64,000 bases of DNA. Origin: Pipra filicauda (Eukaryota > Chordata > Aves > Passeriformes > Pipridae). This document shows, piece by piece, positions 14,030 to 28,100 of the stretch; positions within the stretch are counted from its first letter, which is position 1; every line of letters starts with the position of its first letter. The notes below the pieces were generated by a model. It ran no database searches and was not told where the DNA came from. It saw only the letters and a list, made by a program, of their open reading frames with translations. The position numbers and the translations under genes are program-made. Where the stretch lies: contig NW_024104311.1 of the NCBI RefSeq assembly GCF_003945595.2, positions 806,001 to 870,000 on the forward strand, read 5' to 3'.

Positions 14030-14650
14030 TATCTTCTCTCACAGTTAGAAAGCTTCCTTTAATAATATAACCGAAATCATCTCTGCTGCATTTTCAGCCC
14101 GTTATTTCTTGTCCTAGTGCCAAAGGACATGGAGAACAATTTCTTCTTTTCCTATTTGCAACAACCTTTTAAATATTTGAAGACAGCTATCATGTCTCCA
14201 CTCAGTCTTCTCTAGACTAAACAAACACAGTTCTTTCAGTCTTTGCTCCTGGGTCATATTTGGAGACCTCTGATCATTTTGTTATTCTCCCCTGGATTCT
14301 TGCCAATGGATCCACATCTTTCCTGAAGTGCAGTGCCCAAAGCTAGACATGGTATTCCAGCTCAAGCCCCACCACTGCTCTCTGTACACTGCAAACAATT
14401 CATGTCTCTTATGCTTAGCATGCGTGTTAACACATCCTGGTATGCCTGCTTCCTTATCTGGGTATGACAGAAGTTACATATATCAGTTTGGATCCTCTAC
14501 TGAGTTGCTCTTTGAGCAGAAATATTGCATTGTGAATCTGCAAGTGATTATTTCTCCCCCTTTGCACTTGTCCTTACGAACTCCATCAAACTTATCTCTG
14601 ATCATTCCTTCTATCTCTCAGGGTTATTTTAATTACAATCTGTTATAGTT
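14030..14650 (-). mobile_element. Old, degraded CR1 LINE fragment
   Basis: On the - strand this has the order of phrases seen in the 3' part of avian CR1. Reading the + strand: a segment like CTTTGCACTTGTCCTTA lies near the right end, CATCTTTCCTGAAGTGCAGT and AGACATGGTATTCCAGCTCA in the middle, and TCATGTCTCCACTCAGTCTT plus TATTTCTTGTCCTAG toward the left. The frame is thoroughly broken and the terminal repeat is not visible, so this is an old copy of an early-branching CR1 subfamily. Edges are approximate. Confidence 0.8.
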
Positions 14651-17365
14651 TGGCCCTGGTGGCAGCCAGGTACCACACAGCCATTTGCTTCCCCGCTCTC
14701 TGTGATGGGGGTGTGGAAATTCAGAAAGGTGAGAATGAGAAAACTCATGAGGTGAGATGAAGACAGTTAAGTAGTTAAAGAACTTGCAGTTTCAATGTCC
14801 AGTTCTACTACTTTAGGTCATGATTAATCAAATTTTCCAGCCTGCTAGCTTAGCAAAATCCTAGACAAAAAATGCAGAATATGGATGGAATAGTTGTACC
14901 TTCTATGGCAGTGGTTCCTACGTGTGCTGGTGGTGACCTCATTACAGGAATGACAAAGAGCTCCCATGAGCACATATGAATCGTCTGTGCAGCAGATCTA
15001 AGTAAGCCACATAGAATCTACTGTTTTATATCTAGCATTATCGATAGGACTCTGCAACTAATTCAGTTTTTAAATGTATGCAAGATAATATGTCTCAAAC
15101 CCATAAAGGAAGTAAAGCAAGAACAGAAAGTTTTTTCCTGTAACTCATCTGACAGTTGAACAAAAGCAGTTGAGACAACATGCAAACCAAGACAATCTCA
15201 TCCTCCAAATAATTCGCTTTAGACAACCAGCCATAACTTTAAAAGGTATGTAATATATACATGGACATATTTTTCCTCACAGCTGACAAAGATCTATTCT
15301 TGCTGGATATATCCTCACAAGACCTTTGGCAAAATGCTACTTACATTCTTACTGGTCTAGTTTAGTGCAATTTTGAAACTAATCTCTTGGTCATTCCATT
15401 GGGTGTACTTTTGGTTCCCACTGTGGAGAAGCCATTGGAGCATAGACTGTACTCTGTTTGGATGAAATACACTAAAAGATGTGATCAGTTCAGGGGAGCA
15501 GGCTGGAATGAGCCCAGAGCCCCAAGTATGTGTTGTGTGCATGGTGCTCTTGGCACCAGCTCATGCTCTGCAGATCCCTTTCCATTTGCCTGTGTTACTG
15601 ACTTATAGACAGGGGCACAAGTCAGCATAGAGTCACTTCTGGCAGAGGTAGTGGGCTAGTGACGTAGGTATGGGACCCTTCTTTCAAATGGAATTATTAC
15701 CTGCACTCAAATGACCTCAACTAAATGTAGCCAATTTTATAAGTTGCCTGTATTGGTACCTCATATGGCAACAGGAAGGAGGAAGATTACTTGCATCTTG
15801 GCATTTATTCCCTCATCTTGCAACCATTTACCCATATTTTACATAAAGTATCCTTGAGGCTTATTGAACTCTCCCAACCCACATAAGGCAAATTGTCTAT
15901 TGTTTTGTTTTGGTTTTTTTGTTTAGGCAGACTAATAGCTATTGCATGAGACCAGTATGTAATCTAGGAATAGGTTATTAATTTCGGCAGAGTAGCTTAA
16001 GGAATGAAGTATTAATGAAGTAAATAGCAATGTTTAATCACATGGGAGTAAACACATCTGCATTTTCACAGACTGAAAGAATACATTTCCAGATAACTAT
16101 ATTTCAGTGATGAAAGACCACACTGAAACAGAAATTCCATGAGCTAATAACACACTGCAGTTCATGGAAAACAACTTGATACTCCCCATGGTTAAATACT
16201 ACAAATAATGAAGACATGAGATGTGGAAGCCTAGTATTTGCATTTAAAAAAATTCTAAGCTCATTTCAACTACCTTAGACTTTTCAAATATTGAATCATT
16301 TTGGACTGTCCAGCTTTCTTTTTTAATCAACACAGGATATTGTTCAGTGAGTTTCAAGAATGACATTTGTTTTGCTGGCTTAGGAAAGTGGGGAATCCTT
16401 CCATTTGCCTTTAACAGTAAATGATAAATCCAATGCTGTCAACAGATTTGCTATACCTGGCAATGTGCAGATGAATAATGCTTTGATAAATAAAAGAGTT
16501 TTCTGTTCCAGTAATAACAAAGTGAGTGATCTTGTTGAAAAGAAAAGCCTGGCAAATGTGAAGGGTTACACAGATGCTCCCAAAAGGCTCGTTTCCCAAA
16601 CAGTTGTATTAACCCACAATAAAAGTAATCTTAACATTAAAAATAATTCCTAGTTTTATCTTAAAATATGAAAATGTGAGTCCTCTCGCTGTGCCTCAAC
16701 AGATTGAAATGTTTTAAGTGAAGGCAGAATACATTATTCTCTCTACTCTTGTTTTAGCTGTGTGCCACTGCAACACTCAGTAGTAACTCAGTGTGTGCCA
16801 AACACGAATATTTTTAAGTGTCATTTGAGTTTTAAAGGCTACAGTAAGTGATGGGAACACAATTGTCTTGGGAATCTACAAATAACTTTAAAAAAGCTCA
16901 TAAATCTGGCTTTCATGGTTTGGTTTTCAACAGCTTTATGAAATATGTCAAAGCTTGAACACAGTGAGTTAGTTTTCCTTCAAATTTTTTAGGCTTGACT
17001 TTTCTCAATCTTTTTTTTTATATGCTGCCATGAGACAAATAAAAAGGACTTCACTTTAAAAAAATCAGGCATCAGCATATTAGGTTTTTTTAAAGTTGCT
17101 TTCTTATTTTATTTTTTTTTTTTTTGCATCAGCAGAGGAAAAACTAAGTAGGGCAGCCTAAAGTATTCCCTCATCAACAAAAACATAAAATGTTTCTGTT
17201 CAGCACCCAATATATTACAACATAACAGACCACATATTAATGAAAAAGTCATGTATAATTAAAAACTGTTTTTTCTTCAATTGTTTAAAAAAGACGCATG
17301 GCAATGATGAAGCAGAGCAGAAACCTGGAGAGCTGCATTCAGAAGTTCCATGCAAACCTCTCTAC
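14651..17365. other. Intergenic/intronic DNA, no gene seen
   Basis: AT-rich with no repeat family or exon recognised. A T14 run lies at 17112-17125. The 82-codon open frame at 16405-16653 is unrecognised and is overlapped by an antisense open frame, as expected by chance. Confidence 0.55.
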
Positions 17366-17567
17366 TTACAGGGAAACACATGCATCATCATCATCATCAT
17401 GGCTGGGCTTCGCGAATGAAGATTTGGGAAGGCTCTATCCACATTTGCTACAGGCACGCTGGTGGCTTATGAGGCCAATACGTGACAGACATATCTGATT
17501 GCAAAAGGCACAGCAGAAAGACTCCTTAGATGGTGTATTCTGCATATATTACAGGGAAACACATGCA
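17366..17567 (-). mobile_element. 5'-truncated non-CR1 LINE tail with 19-bp TSD (copy A)
   Basis: A perfect 19-bp direct repeat, TTACAGGGAAACACATGCA, flanks the element at 17366-17384 and 17549-17567. The body (17385-17548) reads on the - strand as the end of an open frame. It carries a zinc-finger-like motif, C-x2-C-x12-H-x3-C, around the residues CLSRIGLISHQRAC, with a TAG stop six codons further on. After about 40 bases of 3' UTR it ends in (ATG)n, seen on the + strand as the CAT run just after 17384. Copy B at 33672-33858 has the same structure. A terminal C2H2-like or CCHC-like motif beside a trinucleotide tail is seen in some RTE/L2-type non-LTR retrotransposons, whereas avian CR1 ends in ATTCTATGA repeats. 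I therefore call it a non-CR1 LINE; assignment to an RTE family such as AviRTE is inference. Confidence 0.8.
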
Positions 17568-20500
17568 CTACACTTATAATTAGCAGGAAACACTTGGCTT
17601 TTAAAATATGAACTAAAGGTTCAGTTGAAATTCAGTGTTCAACAGAGAAAAGTCTTTAAAAATATCTGAGAATTACAAAAATAAATCGTCTCAGAGATTA
17701 CCTGGCATCACAAAACTGGATGTCACTGCTGTGGAATGCTGCCAACTGCAAGACTAGACCTGGTTGGAGTTGCTTTCAGAAACTCCAGAAAGAACTGCTG
17801 ACACGATCAACTCTGCTCTACAACTTCCCTGAGCAGTACTGCTTGGCAGGAATACTTCTTTATGCATCATAACTTCTCTTCTTCACTTAATCTATATCAC
17901 AAACTGGAAGAAAAGATCCCATAGGAAGCATGGAAAGCAAAGTAATTTAATCCTTCAGCACTAGGAGTAGCAAGTGGAATTGCCAGCACATACACAACAC
18001 AAAAAACCCCAGGTGTTTAAATATTTGACCAGGTGCTTTTTGTCAATTATGTTTTAAAATTACCAGTACTCAAGAAAAGTTTGTTGGAGAACACCACTTT
18101 CTTCATTTTGATATCTCAGTTGTTGCTGTGAGTAAGAAAAAATTTGGAACATGTCTTATTTAGAATAGAATTGTATTCCTGATTAGGATTTTAAACGCAT
18201 TTGGGATTTCAACATGTAATACCTTTTCTACTTTTCATCACTTATTTCTAGTTTAGCTCTTTTTAGTGACAGAGATAATGAAACAATATTAATTTGACTT
18301 ATTTTATATTTGCATGTGATCTTGCAGAAACTATTTTAATGAAGATAAAATAAAAGGATGACTCTACAGGTGAAGCTATTGAAGTGTAAATCTGAAGTGG
18401 CAATGCAAAATCAATTCACAAAAAATTCCAGTTCTGTTTACTGAAAATGTAATGGTGATCTACTAAAAAACTTTTTTTAAAAAAAGAAATATTCTTGTAA
18501 ATTCCTTCTGGAATTTGGTTTTGTTTTAAATTTGAGCCTGCCAGCTATGATACAGTTAAATACAGAGAAATAGGCAGACTTATTATGGTAGTGGACTTTC
18601 AGTGACTTCTTATGCTAGCTGGGCAAAGTTTGTAGGGTCAAGCTGCTGACCCTGTCCTCCTTTCTTAGTTCCTTTCCTGTATTCCTACCATTCTTCATCT
18701 AAGAATGGTGCAGGACAGAGAGGCAACTACTTTCTAGTCTGTCTGGATTTTTCCTGAAGTGCTTTAACTTTAGTGAAAGCAAAAAGCCTTTTCAAGAGGT
18801 AATCCTTGCATAAGCAAGCAGTTGCAATTTGAAAACCAAAGGATACTAAGCCGATACTGTACATAAAATATGAGCAACTGGGATTTGAGCTTAAATGCAA
18901 GATAAATACTCTGAAGCACAGAAACAGTCATGATCTACAAGCAAGATTACTAGTTATTTTCTAGTCAAGCATCTGGATAGCTTAGATAAAATACAAATGC
19001 TCAGTAACTCCTCTCCTGCAAACTAGTTTTCTAGTAAAAGTGTGTAAATAAATATTTTCTATATCTGGCTCTGTCCAGAATTCCCACTAAAATCAGTAGG
19101 AATAAGGTGAGTGTATCAGGAATACAGCTTTAGTCCTATAACAGTGTAAACTACCATGATGTAACAGAAGGTACTGTTGCTTGCACACATACTATACTAA
19201 AGTATATACACAGAGAATAAGGAAAAAGAACCTAATACAGCTATCCCTGCATAAGGGCAAAAGTTTAAAAATGCACACTCTGTGCACTCGTGTCTGTTTT
19301 TATTTTAAAATTCTATTAACTTTAAAATTGAGGAGCTAACATGATAATTTTAATGCTATCCATGGAATTTTTTCTCAAAATTGCATTATCGGTTAAAGTG
19401 CTAATGCATTTGTCCTTATGCTATGGACTGGTACTGGGAGAGCTATAAAACCATCATTGCTCAGACTGTTGATGGAGGAAAGAACTTACTGCACAACACT
19501 GGAATACTCCTGGGGTTAAACAGAGGAACAGTAATGATGGGATTTGGAGGGAATTCAATAAAATCCTTCTCATTCAAAGATGGCCAGTGTCATGCAGACT
19601 TTGAAGGAAGGGAAAAGCTAAGTTGTGCAAGAGAAGATATTCACATAAACTCCAAACTGTTTTTTAAAGATTTCACGGTTAAACAAAACTACATGGTATC
19701 ATCACACTCTGTTCTGCTATATAACAGACCTCTTATTACAAACAAATATGACAATTAAACATTAAATAATCCCATACTAAAAACAGTAGTTTTATCAATT
19801 ACAACCTTATCACAGCTGATTACTTTTCCAGTTTGCAGTAAAGCTGAAATCAGGTATGAGATGACTAGAAGAAGGAAAAATAAGAGTACTTTGAGTAAGT
19901 AAGTTTTATATTATTTCATAAATGAAATTAACACATCAGGTTTCTTCTGCTCATTAAAAGCTGAATATATTCACTCAGACACACTCTGGTAGTGCCAGCA
20001 TGAGATAGTCACAAAGCATGCACATCAGGGTGACAGCTAAAAAGCAACAGAGAGCTTTGCACATAATCTAAAACTAAATCTGTTTGTAATTTCCTTCCCT
20101 TTGTTAATTGAAGATTAAAACTAAATCAAGGGGAAACCTTCTATGAGGCTACTTCCAACAACAGATGACTCAACTAGCACCTGAGAATTTGTTGTGCTTG
20201 TGTGTACTGAGGTTCTGAACTTCCTGTTTCAATAAAATACCAAACAAGTTGTGTTTCCTTTACAAATAAGCTATTACATCAAACTCCGTTCCTATAATTT
20301 CAGTTTTTGTCCACATTCCAACATTTTCTTTGGCAAATGTAGAAACATTCTAATTAAAGAGAAGAGAAAAACAAGCATCATTCATCATGGTAAGAATGAA
20401 TGCTCAAGAGAACATCCTTACTGGTTACTTTGTTCATTCAGTTTAATTTGGCTTTTTAAGTGCACTTAATTATGGAATGCAGTTCTCTGAGATGAAACAT

Positions 20501-21371
20501 GGATAACAGCATTTCCACTAATAGTGTCTCATGAAAGATATTAAAGGTAATAATCAATTACTCTAATGCCACGCAAATGTAATACAACCTTGTGAAGTGA
20601 TTCAAAAATATTTTTAGAATACTTGTAATACACTATTCTCTGACATATAATTGAATTTTTTTTTAATGAAAATATTCCTATGTTTTCCTCAACATGATTT
20701 ACAAGATAAGAGCAATAAGAATCCTTTACAATGTCCTCTTTCCTTAGTTTTCAGTTTTTGTTAATGTTTAGATTCCGTATGAAAGACTTCTGTCTACTTC
20801 ATTTGCAATTACCATGAGAAAGACAAATTCCCATGAAAAATTAAACACCAGACCTGCAAACACAACATAATATAATTGTCTGGTTAGGTACAATACAGCC
20901 TATATTTGACAATGTATGTGGTTTCTTTCCTAAATTCATTTAATCATACAAATGGAAGTGCTGATTTACCAAGGCAGAAGTTCAAACTTAAAATAACATT
21001 ATAATAGGAGTTATAATTAGTCAGACAAATGTAATTTTGAGTAACTAAAGTAACTGTTGCTAACAGGTGTTCATGTGCACATTGTATCTTTGTGGAAAAC
21101 ACTGCTTCTTTTTCTTATAAACTAAAGGTAAGTTCTCCAGTATATGCAGTTAAAATCCTAGCCAGCTGCTCAGGCTTTTTTTCTAGACAAATCTGAAATG
21201 CAGTAGAAAAAACATGCACTGTAAATGGTTGAAGCCAATAGAGGATGTGGAAAACTTCTGATAAAAGAACCACTACTACTTCTGCAACACCCTCCAAAGA
21301 CAGCATGAAAATAGAAATAGTCCAGTTAATCTTGGAAAAATCCTAAATTTGAGAAATGATCTCACCAAAAA
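17568..21371. other. Intergenic/intronic DNA, no gene seen
   Basis: AT-rich and unique-looking. The longest open frame (19423-19758, + strand, 111 codons) has no recognisable domain, signal peptide or splice context. Nothing else was identified. Confidence 0.55.
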
Positions 21372-22118
21372 AGGAGAATGATTTGTGGGTGTTGGTTGAG
21401 AATAAGCCAGCAGCTCCAGAACACTGGTGTCATGCTCTAGGGGAAAGCACACAATAGGAGATTGGATGGCATTGTGTGCCTGCAGCCCAGAAAACCAAGA
21501 AAGCCAACCATAACATGGGGTGCATCAAAAGCAATGTGACCAGCAGGTTGAGGGAAGTGACTCTGCCCCTCTCCTCTGCTCTCATAAGACCCCACCTGGA
21601 GTGCTGCATCCAGCTCTGGGTCCCCCAGCATAAGAAGGACATGGATCTTTTGGAGCAATTCCAGAGGAGGCCACAAAGATGATCAAAGGGCTGGAGCACC
21701 TCTCCAGCGAAGATAGGCTGAGAGAACTCACGTTGTTCAGCCTGGGAGAAGGCTCCTGGGAGATCTCAGAGCACCTTCCAGTACCCACAGGGGGCTTACA
21801 AGAAAGCTGGGGAGAGACTTTTTACAAGGGCAGTAGTGATAGGACAAGAAGGAATGGCATTAAGCTGAACAAGGGCAGGTTTAAATTAGATATTAGGAAC
21901 AAATTCTTTACTGTGAGGGTGATGAGACACTGAAACAGGTTGCTCAGAGAAGTTGTGGATGCTTCATCCCTGGGAGTGTTCAAGGCCAGGTTGGATGGGG
22001 CTCTGAGCAACCTGGTCTAATGGAAGGAAGTGTCCCTGTCCATGCTGGAGGGGGTTGAAGCTCGATGACCTCTAAGGTCTCTTCCAACCCAAAACATTCT
22101 ATGATTTATGATTCTATA
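21372..22118 (+). mobile_element. CR1 LINE, 3' end, degraded
   Basis: The 3' portion of a CR1 on the + strand. It begins in the segment encoding the conserved L-G-V-L-V-like stretch (GATTTGTGGGTGTTGGTTGA) and continues through the part encoding R-P-H-L-E-C-C-I-Q-L-W (about 21591-21623). It ends with CTCTTCCAACCC and a short terminal repeat ATTCTATGATTTATGATTCT at 22096-22115. Frame changes separate the pieces into at least two reading frames, so it is inactive. The 5' end is truncated, as is typical for CR1. Confidence 0.92.
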
Positions 22119-25100
22119 AATATCAGGAAAAAACCACAATAACCTAAGAAGAAACATTGTTGAACTTCATGTCAGATGAACCACTGTGTGTCCTTCAGCA
22201 TCTCCTACGTGAGCAACCAGCTCAATCTACTTCAGATGTTTCAGACACTTAAAATGTACCTTGATTCGGGAAGGAATCTATGAGGCTAGGCAAAACTTTT
22301 GTTATATCAGTAAAATTTTGGGACAAGTTTTTCAGTTTTAACATGCTAGCAAGGACCCCTTTAAGCTAATTCTGCAATGTTTATTTCCTTCCATTTTAGG
22401 GAGTTAAAAGTTAGTGCTACACAAAATTTTTACACTTTTTCCCTGGATTGCCCAAAACTAACAAGTTTAAAAGTTAGATATTAATTAACAGTTACTGTTA
22501 AAACAGCCAACAAAAATCCACCCCATTCAGACTACCTATAAAATTCCCATCCCTCAGGCATATTCCCAATAAACTTCTCTCTCTACAATAGATTTAAAAG
22601 TAGGCATGCCATACAGCAAAGACTTTTGAGGGTCAGCAGAATCAGGCTGCCTCAAATAAGCTCCACAGGTAAAAGTCTGTCATGTCAACCACTGCCAGAG
22701 TTTTCTGCTTGAAATGAAGTTGATAAAGCCCCAGGCCACAAATAAATCTGGTAGGATGCAATATGGGTAAAATGTGACCTTTCAGTCAGACTGGGAAAAA
22801 AAAAGGATGGAAGTATTCCTCTGTAGCTTAAAAGGTCCCTAGTGCAGACACTATCTTTTGTTTTGAATTTGTACAATGCATTTGGATGCAAAGTCTGGTT
22901 TTATATTCAGTGGAAAATAATGAATAAATACTACCTTTGTAATAGTAATATACTAACTAGCAAAGTGAGGCTCTTTCATGATTGCAGCCTCTGGGACCAA
23001 CTTTGGGCAAATATTAAATAATACTTTTTTAAAATTATGAATTTAGATGATCTTTTAAATACTTCTGATAAATAACTTAAATACAAGAATATAAATCGCT
23101 GTAAGAAAAACATGACAGTGGAACTTCTTTTCTTTGAAAAATCCCCCAAGGTCTACAATATCATCAACACATAATAATAGAATCTCATCAACACATAATA
23201 AATCACAAAACAGTAATAACAAGTACAGAAGTATGTCTATATATAAAAATATATACCCACAAGAAAAAGAAATTAAAAAAATGCAAAATAAATCAGCTGA
23301 AGTTGGAATTTGGTTCGGCAACTATCTTATGAATACATTTCAAAATTGAATTTTTTTTCGAGCAAAGGTATGGGAATTAGAAATCAAAGGAGCCCATTGT
23401 ATCAGTGAAACTAAGATTAGCAGGATGAGATTTGGCATAGGTTCATGGAGTATTTTCTCCGTATTATCTGTGAATTACTTCAGCCTCGATTTTGGAGGAC
23501 AGAATGCTGCCGTTAAGACTGTGCCTTAGACAAACGAAAGTGTCTGAGAAGGGGAGCTGTATCAGCTAAAATATACATTCTAATGCTCTCAGGAGATGTA
23601 ATTGAGAATTCCATTCATAAAAATACCTTATCTGGTCTGTAGGCCGTGATCCTACACTGTAGAAACCTTGTCATGGACTTGAGTTTCATATGCTCTTCCA
23701 AGAACATGAATAGAGTTGCAATACAACCTTTTGCCTATAAATAAATGAAAAAACAGCAAGGAATTTATTAAAAATAAGGGAACTATAATTAAATTACTAA
23801 GATTCACTTTTGCTGGAACCATTGCATGACACTGTTTTGAGGGAGTCAGATTTACAACTAATTTTATTGTCTGGATATAGTGTACTACAATTATAATAAA
23901 CAAAAGCCAACAAGAACATCTCAACAGCTGTCTCCACTAAAACTGCTAGACTAGAAATTTTACCTTCCCAACATAAAGAATCTCCACAAAGTTGCACCAT
24001 ATTTTGGCTTATTCAGCTATTCCATCTAGAACTATTTAAAATAAATTATAATGATAAGGGTACATAATCCAATAAATTTTTCCTCTTATAAAACAACATT
24101 TCTTGATAAACACATTTTACTGCGCTACATAGAAGTAGTTCTTTACAATTTCACCTTTGAAATAAATGGAATGTATTTTGGACTGACAGCATTTTAACCA
24201 TTACAGATAAACACTGCATAGAAGCCTGATTTACTGTTATGCAATAAAATATACATGAGCAATATCCTTCCACCATAACAAGTGTGAGATTCAAGCAATA
24301 CAAAGCATGATTGCTGAAGCTTTAGGTATATAGGCCCCATGGTGCTTGAATGGCTTAACCAACAAAAAAATCATTGATGTGCAGAAACCAGGAGGTTTTT
24401 TAGCACATATTGGTCTCATGAATCACTCACTCTTCCATTTCATTCATATAAGAAAGATGGAACACTAATTTTTCTGCATTACCATCTATACATACAATGT
24501 TTCACTCATGAAATACTGAACATGTACAGAGAAAACTTTTTTACTGAAGGATAAAAGTATTTAGATGGCAGTGACTAAAACAACCATGATTTTTCTAGGC
24601 ATTAGGATAATATATATTACTTATCCCAAGAAAAGAAATATTAAAGCTAAAAGCTGATTATTAACATTAAACACTTTTGCAAAGCGTATGCGACCATCTG
24701 CCAGCAAGCTTGTAATGAATCATACAGGCAAACACAATCACAATGTAACATCACTAGAAGAGAAAAAATCCACAAAGGCACATAAACTCGATCAGTTTTT
24801 TTTCTACCATGGAAAAAAGACCAGAGTAAAACTCTGTGTTTTTTAATGATAGTACAGTTTTCCCAAATGCTGATTTTCTAGAAGTGCAAGGTTACAGTTA
24901 AGATGATAATGTAAAAGTAGAATGTGTTACAATTGCAGCAAACCAGAATTCTACCAAAACTACATCAACAGAACAACAGAAACCTCTGTTTCTCTTAGCA
25001 ATGAATATTGGCTGCAAAGATGACTGGGCCTGACTCTGCTCTTCTTATTACCTATATATTAAGTTCAGCTTCCTTACTGCAGGCTTGCTTGCTCTTCTGG

Positions 25101-28100
25101 TACCTTGTTATCACAGTATTTCCCATATAAGTATATGGAAACACATCCTAGTGTTTCTTTTCATTTAAGGATCATGTCCTCTCAAGAAACTTGGAACAAA
25201 ACCCAAAAGTAAACAAACAAAAACTGCAGTTTAGGTTTATGAAATGTATTCTATGTTTATATTGCACAGAAAATTCTCGGCTGGAATCAGCCATCCTGTC
25301 AACACTTAGCACCTTCTTTTAGCAAAAAAATTTACATTCACTCATTTTTCATTTCCATGTTGTCCAAACCAATTAAATGCAGAGAGAAAACTGGTGTCAT
25401 ACATCAAAATTGCAAGCAAAGTAACCAGCGAAAAGTTTGTGACCAAAGTGTATGGAAGGCATCAGGATCCTACTAGTGAGATATATGAGGTCATCATGGT
25501 GTAAGCAAGACTACAGAGTGGTAAAAAGGAATTACAGACAATGATTTTTATACCAGAGAATTAGCTATGTAGCTACAACAGAATTCTTTTTAGCAGCTAG
25601 TGTGGTGCTAAAGGTTATTTGTAAGTCATTGCAGGACATGACCCTGTGCTCAAGTGCATATATAAGGACATCAGCCAGAGAAACCACACAGGTATGTGGG
25701 GGTCCTTCCCAGAATGGGTTCCTGAGCAATAATCAGATGTGCCCATAAAGTCCAACAGGTTTTGGAACTCATCTTGGCTATTTTGTCTGCATAGGCTATG
25801 TATGTCTGAATGTACTACATCTTAAAAAACAACTTTTGGATAAAATTGGCCTTTTGACTCAGAATGCCTTTGTAAACTAACATTTAAAGGACACAGTCCA
25901 CAAAAAAATGACACTATGTCTTCCTCCTTCCAGTTTGAGCCAATTTCCCTGGTATGGAAGCAGGATGTACTTCAAGTTCTCATGTCTTCACTGGTAATAA
26001 AGGATAAAATTAGTGCCAGGCTCAACAATCTATCTTTATTAAATAAAAATAGTAATTTACGTTCTCATCCTGAATATATGAAAGTTCCTTTCTTTCTTGT
26101 CTGTAGCAATGTATCAAATTAATATAGGGATTATTCTGAGTTTCACAGATGTAACACAGGAAAACTAACAGCGGTAGAGTATCAGAATATTGGAGAAGCA
26201 GCATATGACTTGCAGAAAGTGATGGCCTGTTAGTACCTTTTTTGACCTAGTACATAAAGTGAGACAATGCCAAGTAGGTGATTTATGCCATCTATTGTAA
26301 TGTAGTTAATATTTAAACCATTATAAATGAAGGTAAATATTCTCATGATTCCTTCTGTTAGACTGGGAGTTGAAGTGCTTAAAAAAAATCCTCCACATGA
26401 ATTAGCCTGCATATTATAAAAGTTCTACTAACAGCCACAGTATGTTTTAGTAAGTGAAACCTGTGACTGTGGATCATACTGTAGGCAGGACACCCAATTC
26501 CAATTTAATTTGAAGTTTTCCACAGCATCAAAGGTATTGAGAGGACTTGTTTCTCACTGGGTTTAACAGTACTAGATGTATAAATAGATACAAGAAAAGA
26601 AAGTCTCAAAAGCAAAGTCAAATAAGTTGATGTTATCAGTATTTACTTTCACATTTTGGAGATGTGAAAGGAAGGTCTTACAATGGGACTTTCAGGGGAA
26701 TTCAGATGTCTAGGACTGCTAACTGAACTGCACAGAAATCAGGATCCTGGCTTCCAAAATCATGCTAAAAAATTATGTTTTTTATTTATTTGCTGCATTC
26801 TATTGCCATTTTGCAGAGTAAAATTTTCATGCTTCTGTAACCATGAGGAATAGAACTATTTCCCCAAAATTGAAACAATATTTTTTTTCTTAATCTAATT
26901 AGTTCACAATCTAGGATGTAGCAGACCAAAATGGCTGAGTAACCTAAGAATTGGCAACACTAGTATGGCTCAAAACAAGGTAAGACTTAATTTTTACCCC
27001 AAAACTGTTTAGCAAATTTATAACATCTGCCATTTACATTTCAAATACGATCTAAATTACTCATGCATGTAACATATTGAAATGCTCTTATGCTTTTCCA
27101 AGCTAATAGATCAGAGATACATTCTTACCTAAAGATACAAAGGGAGACATACTAGGATTTTTGGAAGACTCTAAGCCTACACTGAGAACCTCTGAAAATC
27201 TGTCATTCATTTATGCATATTAAACATTTTAAAGTTTTGACCACAAAGGATTTTAAAGTACAGAATACATGGCTATTCCAGCTCAGATACATTGTTAGAA
27301 GGTGACTGTAACAGCTGAGACCAGAGTAGAATATAAAAATTAGAAACAGAATAAGGATTTAGAAATCATTTATTCCTCTGGTTTTATTCTCTTGCCTGTA
27401 TCTTTTCTTTCTGCTGAGCTTGGCAGGTGTCCCATGTACCAGGGGATGTCCAATATTACACAGTCAAGTCTTGTGTCTCATATGAAAAGCATATGGAACA
27501 TGGCTTTCCACATATTTTCATTGAAAGCAGGCTGTTTTTCAGATGCCTAGTAAGCTGGGAAAATGGCACAGTGCATACATGGATAAAATCTGCATGTACA
27601 GCAGATGCAGTACCAGCTACAGTGTATTTGATGTCCATGTGCAGAGCTGTTACACAGTCCCAAACTGTCCCAAAATTCAACATTTAGTATTTAGGATTCA
27701 CAACTCTACTTTTATAACAGAAGATTAACTAAAAAAAGAATAATTAAAAAAAAAAAAGGACAAGATAAGAAACCCCCTCTCCCTTATTTCTAATCCTGAA
27801 CACCTTCCATTCTGTTTGCCTTCTTACTTAATTCCCCTAGCTGTAATATGGGGCAGTACTTACTACACCATCTGCCAATTCATTGTTTGGGAACAGGTGC
27901 TCCTTCTGACATGAAAGAGGCAGAAAAGAGATGGAATTTGATGATCAAACATTTAATGAATTTATGAACATTGAGAAATCAATGAAAGGGAACCAAGTTT
28001 CACATAGTGCAAAGCCTGACTCTCATTTGGACCAGCCATGAAAACCAATATTTTAAATAGTGGTGACACCTCTTGAAAATGCTTCCAAATGTTTAACTAG

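Noticed and set aside
19423..19758. 111-codon + strand open frame
   Set aside because: No recognisable motif or exon signals; compatible with chance in 64 kb of sequence.
21430..22010. Set of overlapping open frames that might look like a gene
   Set aside because: All lie within the CR1 fragment and are pieces or shadows of its degraded ORF2.
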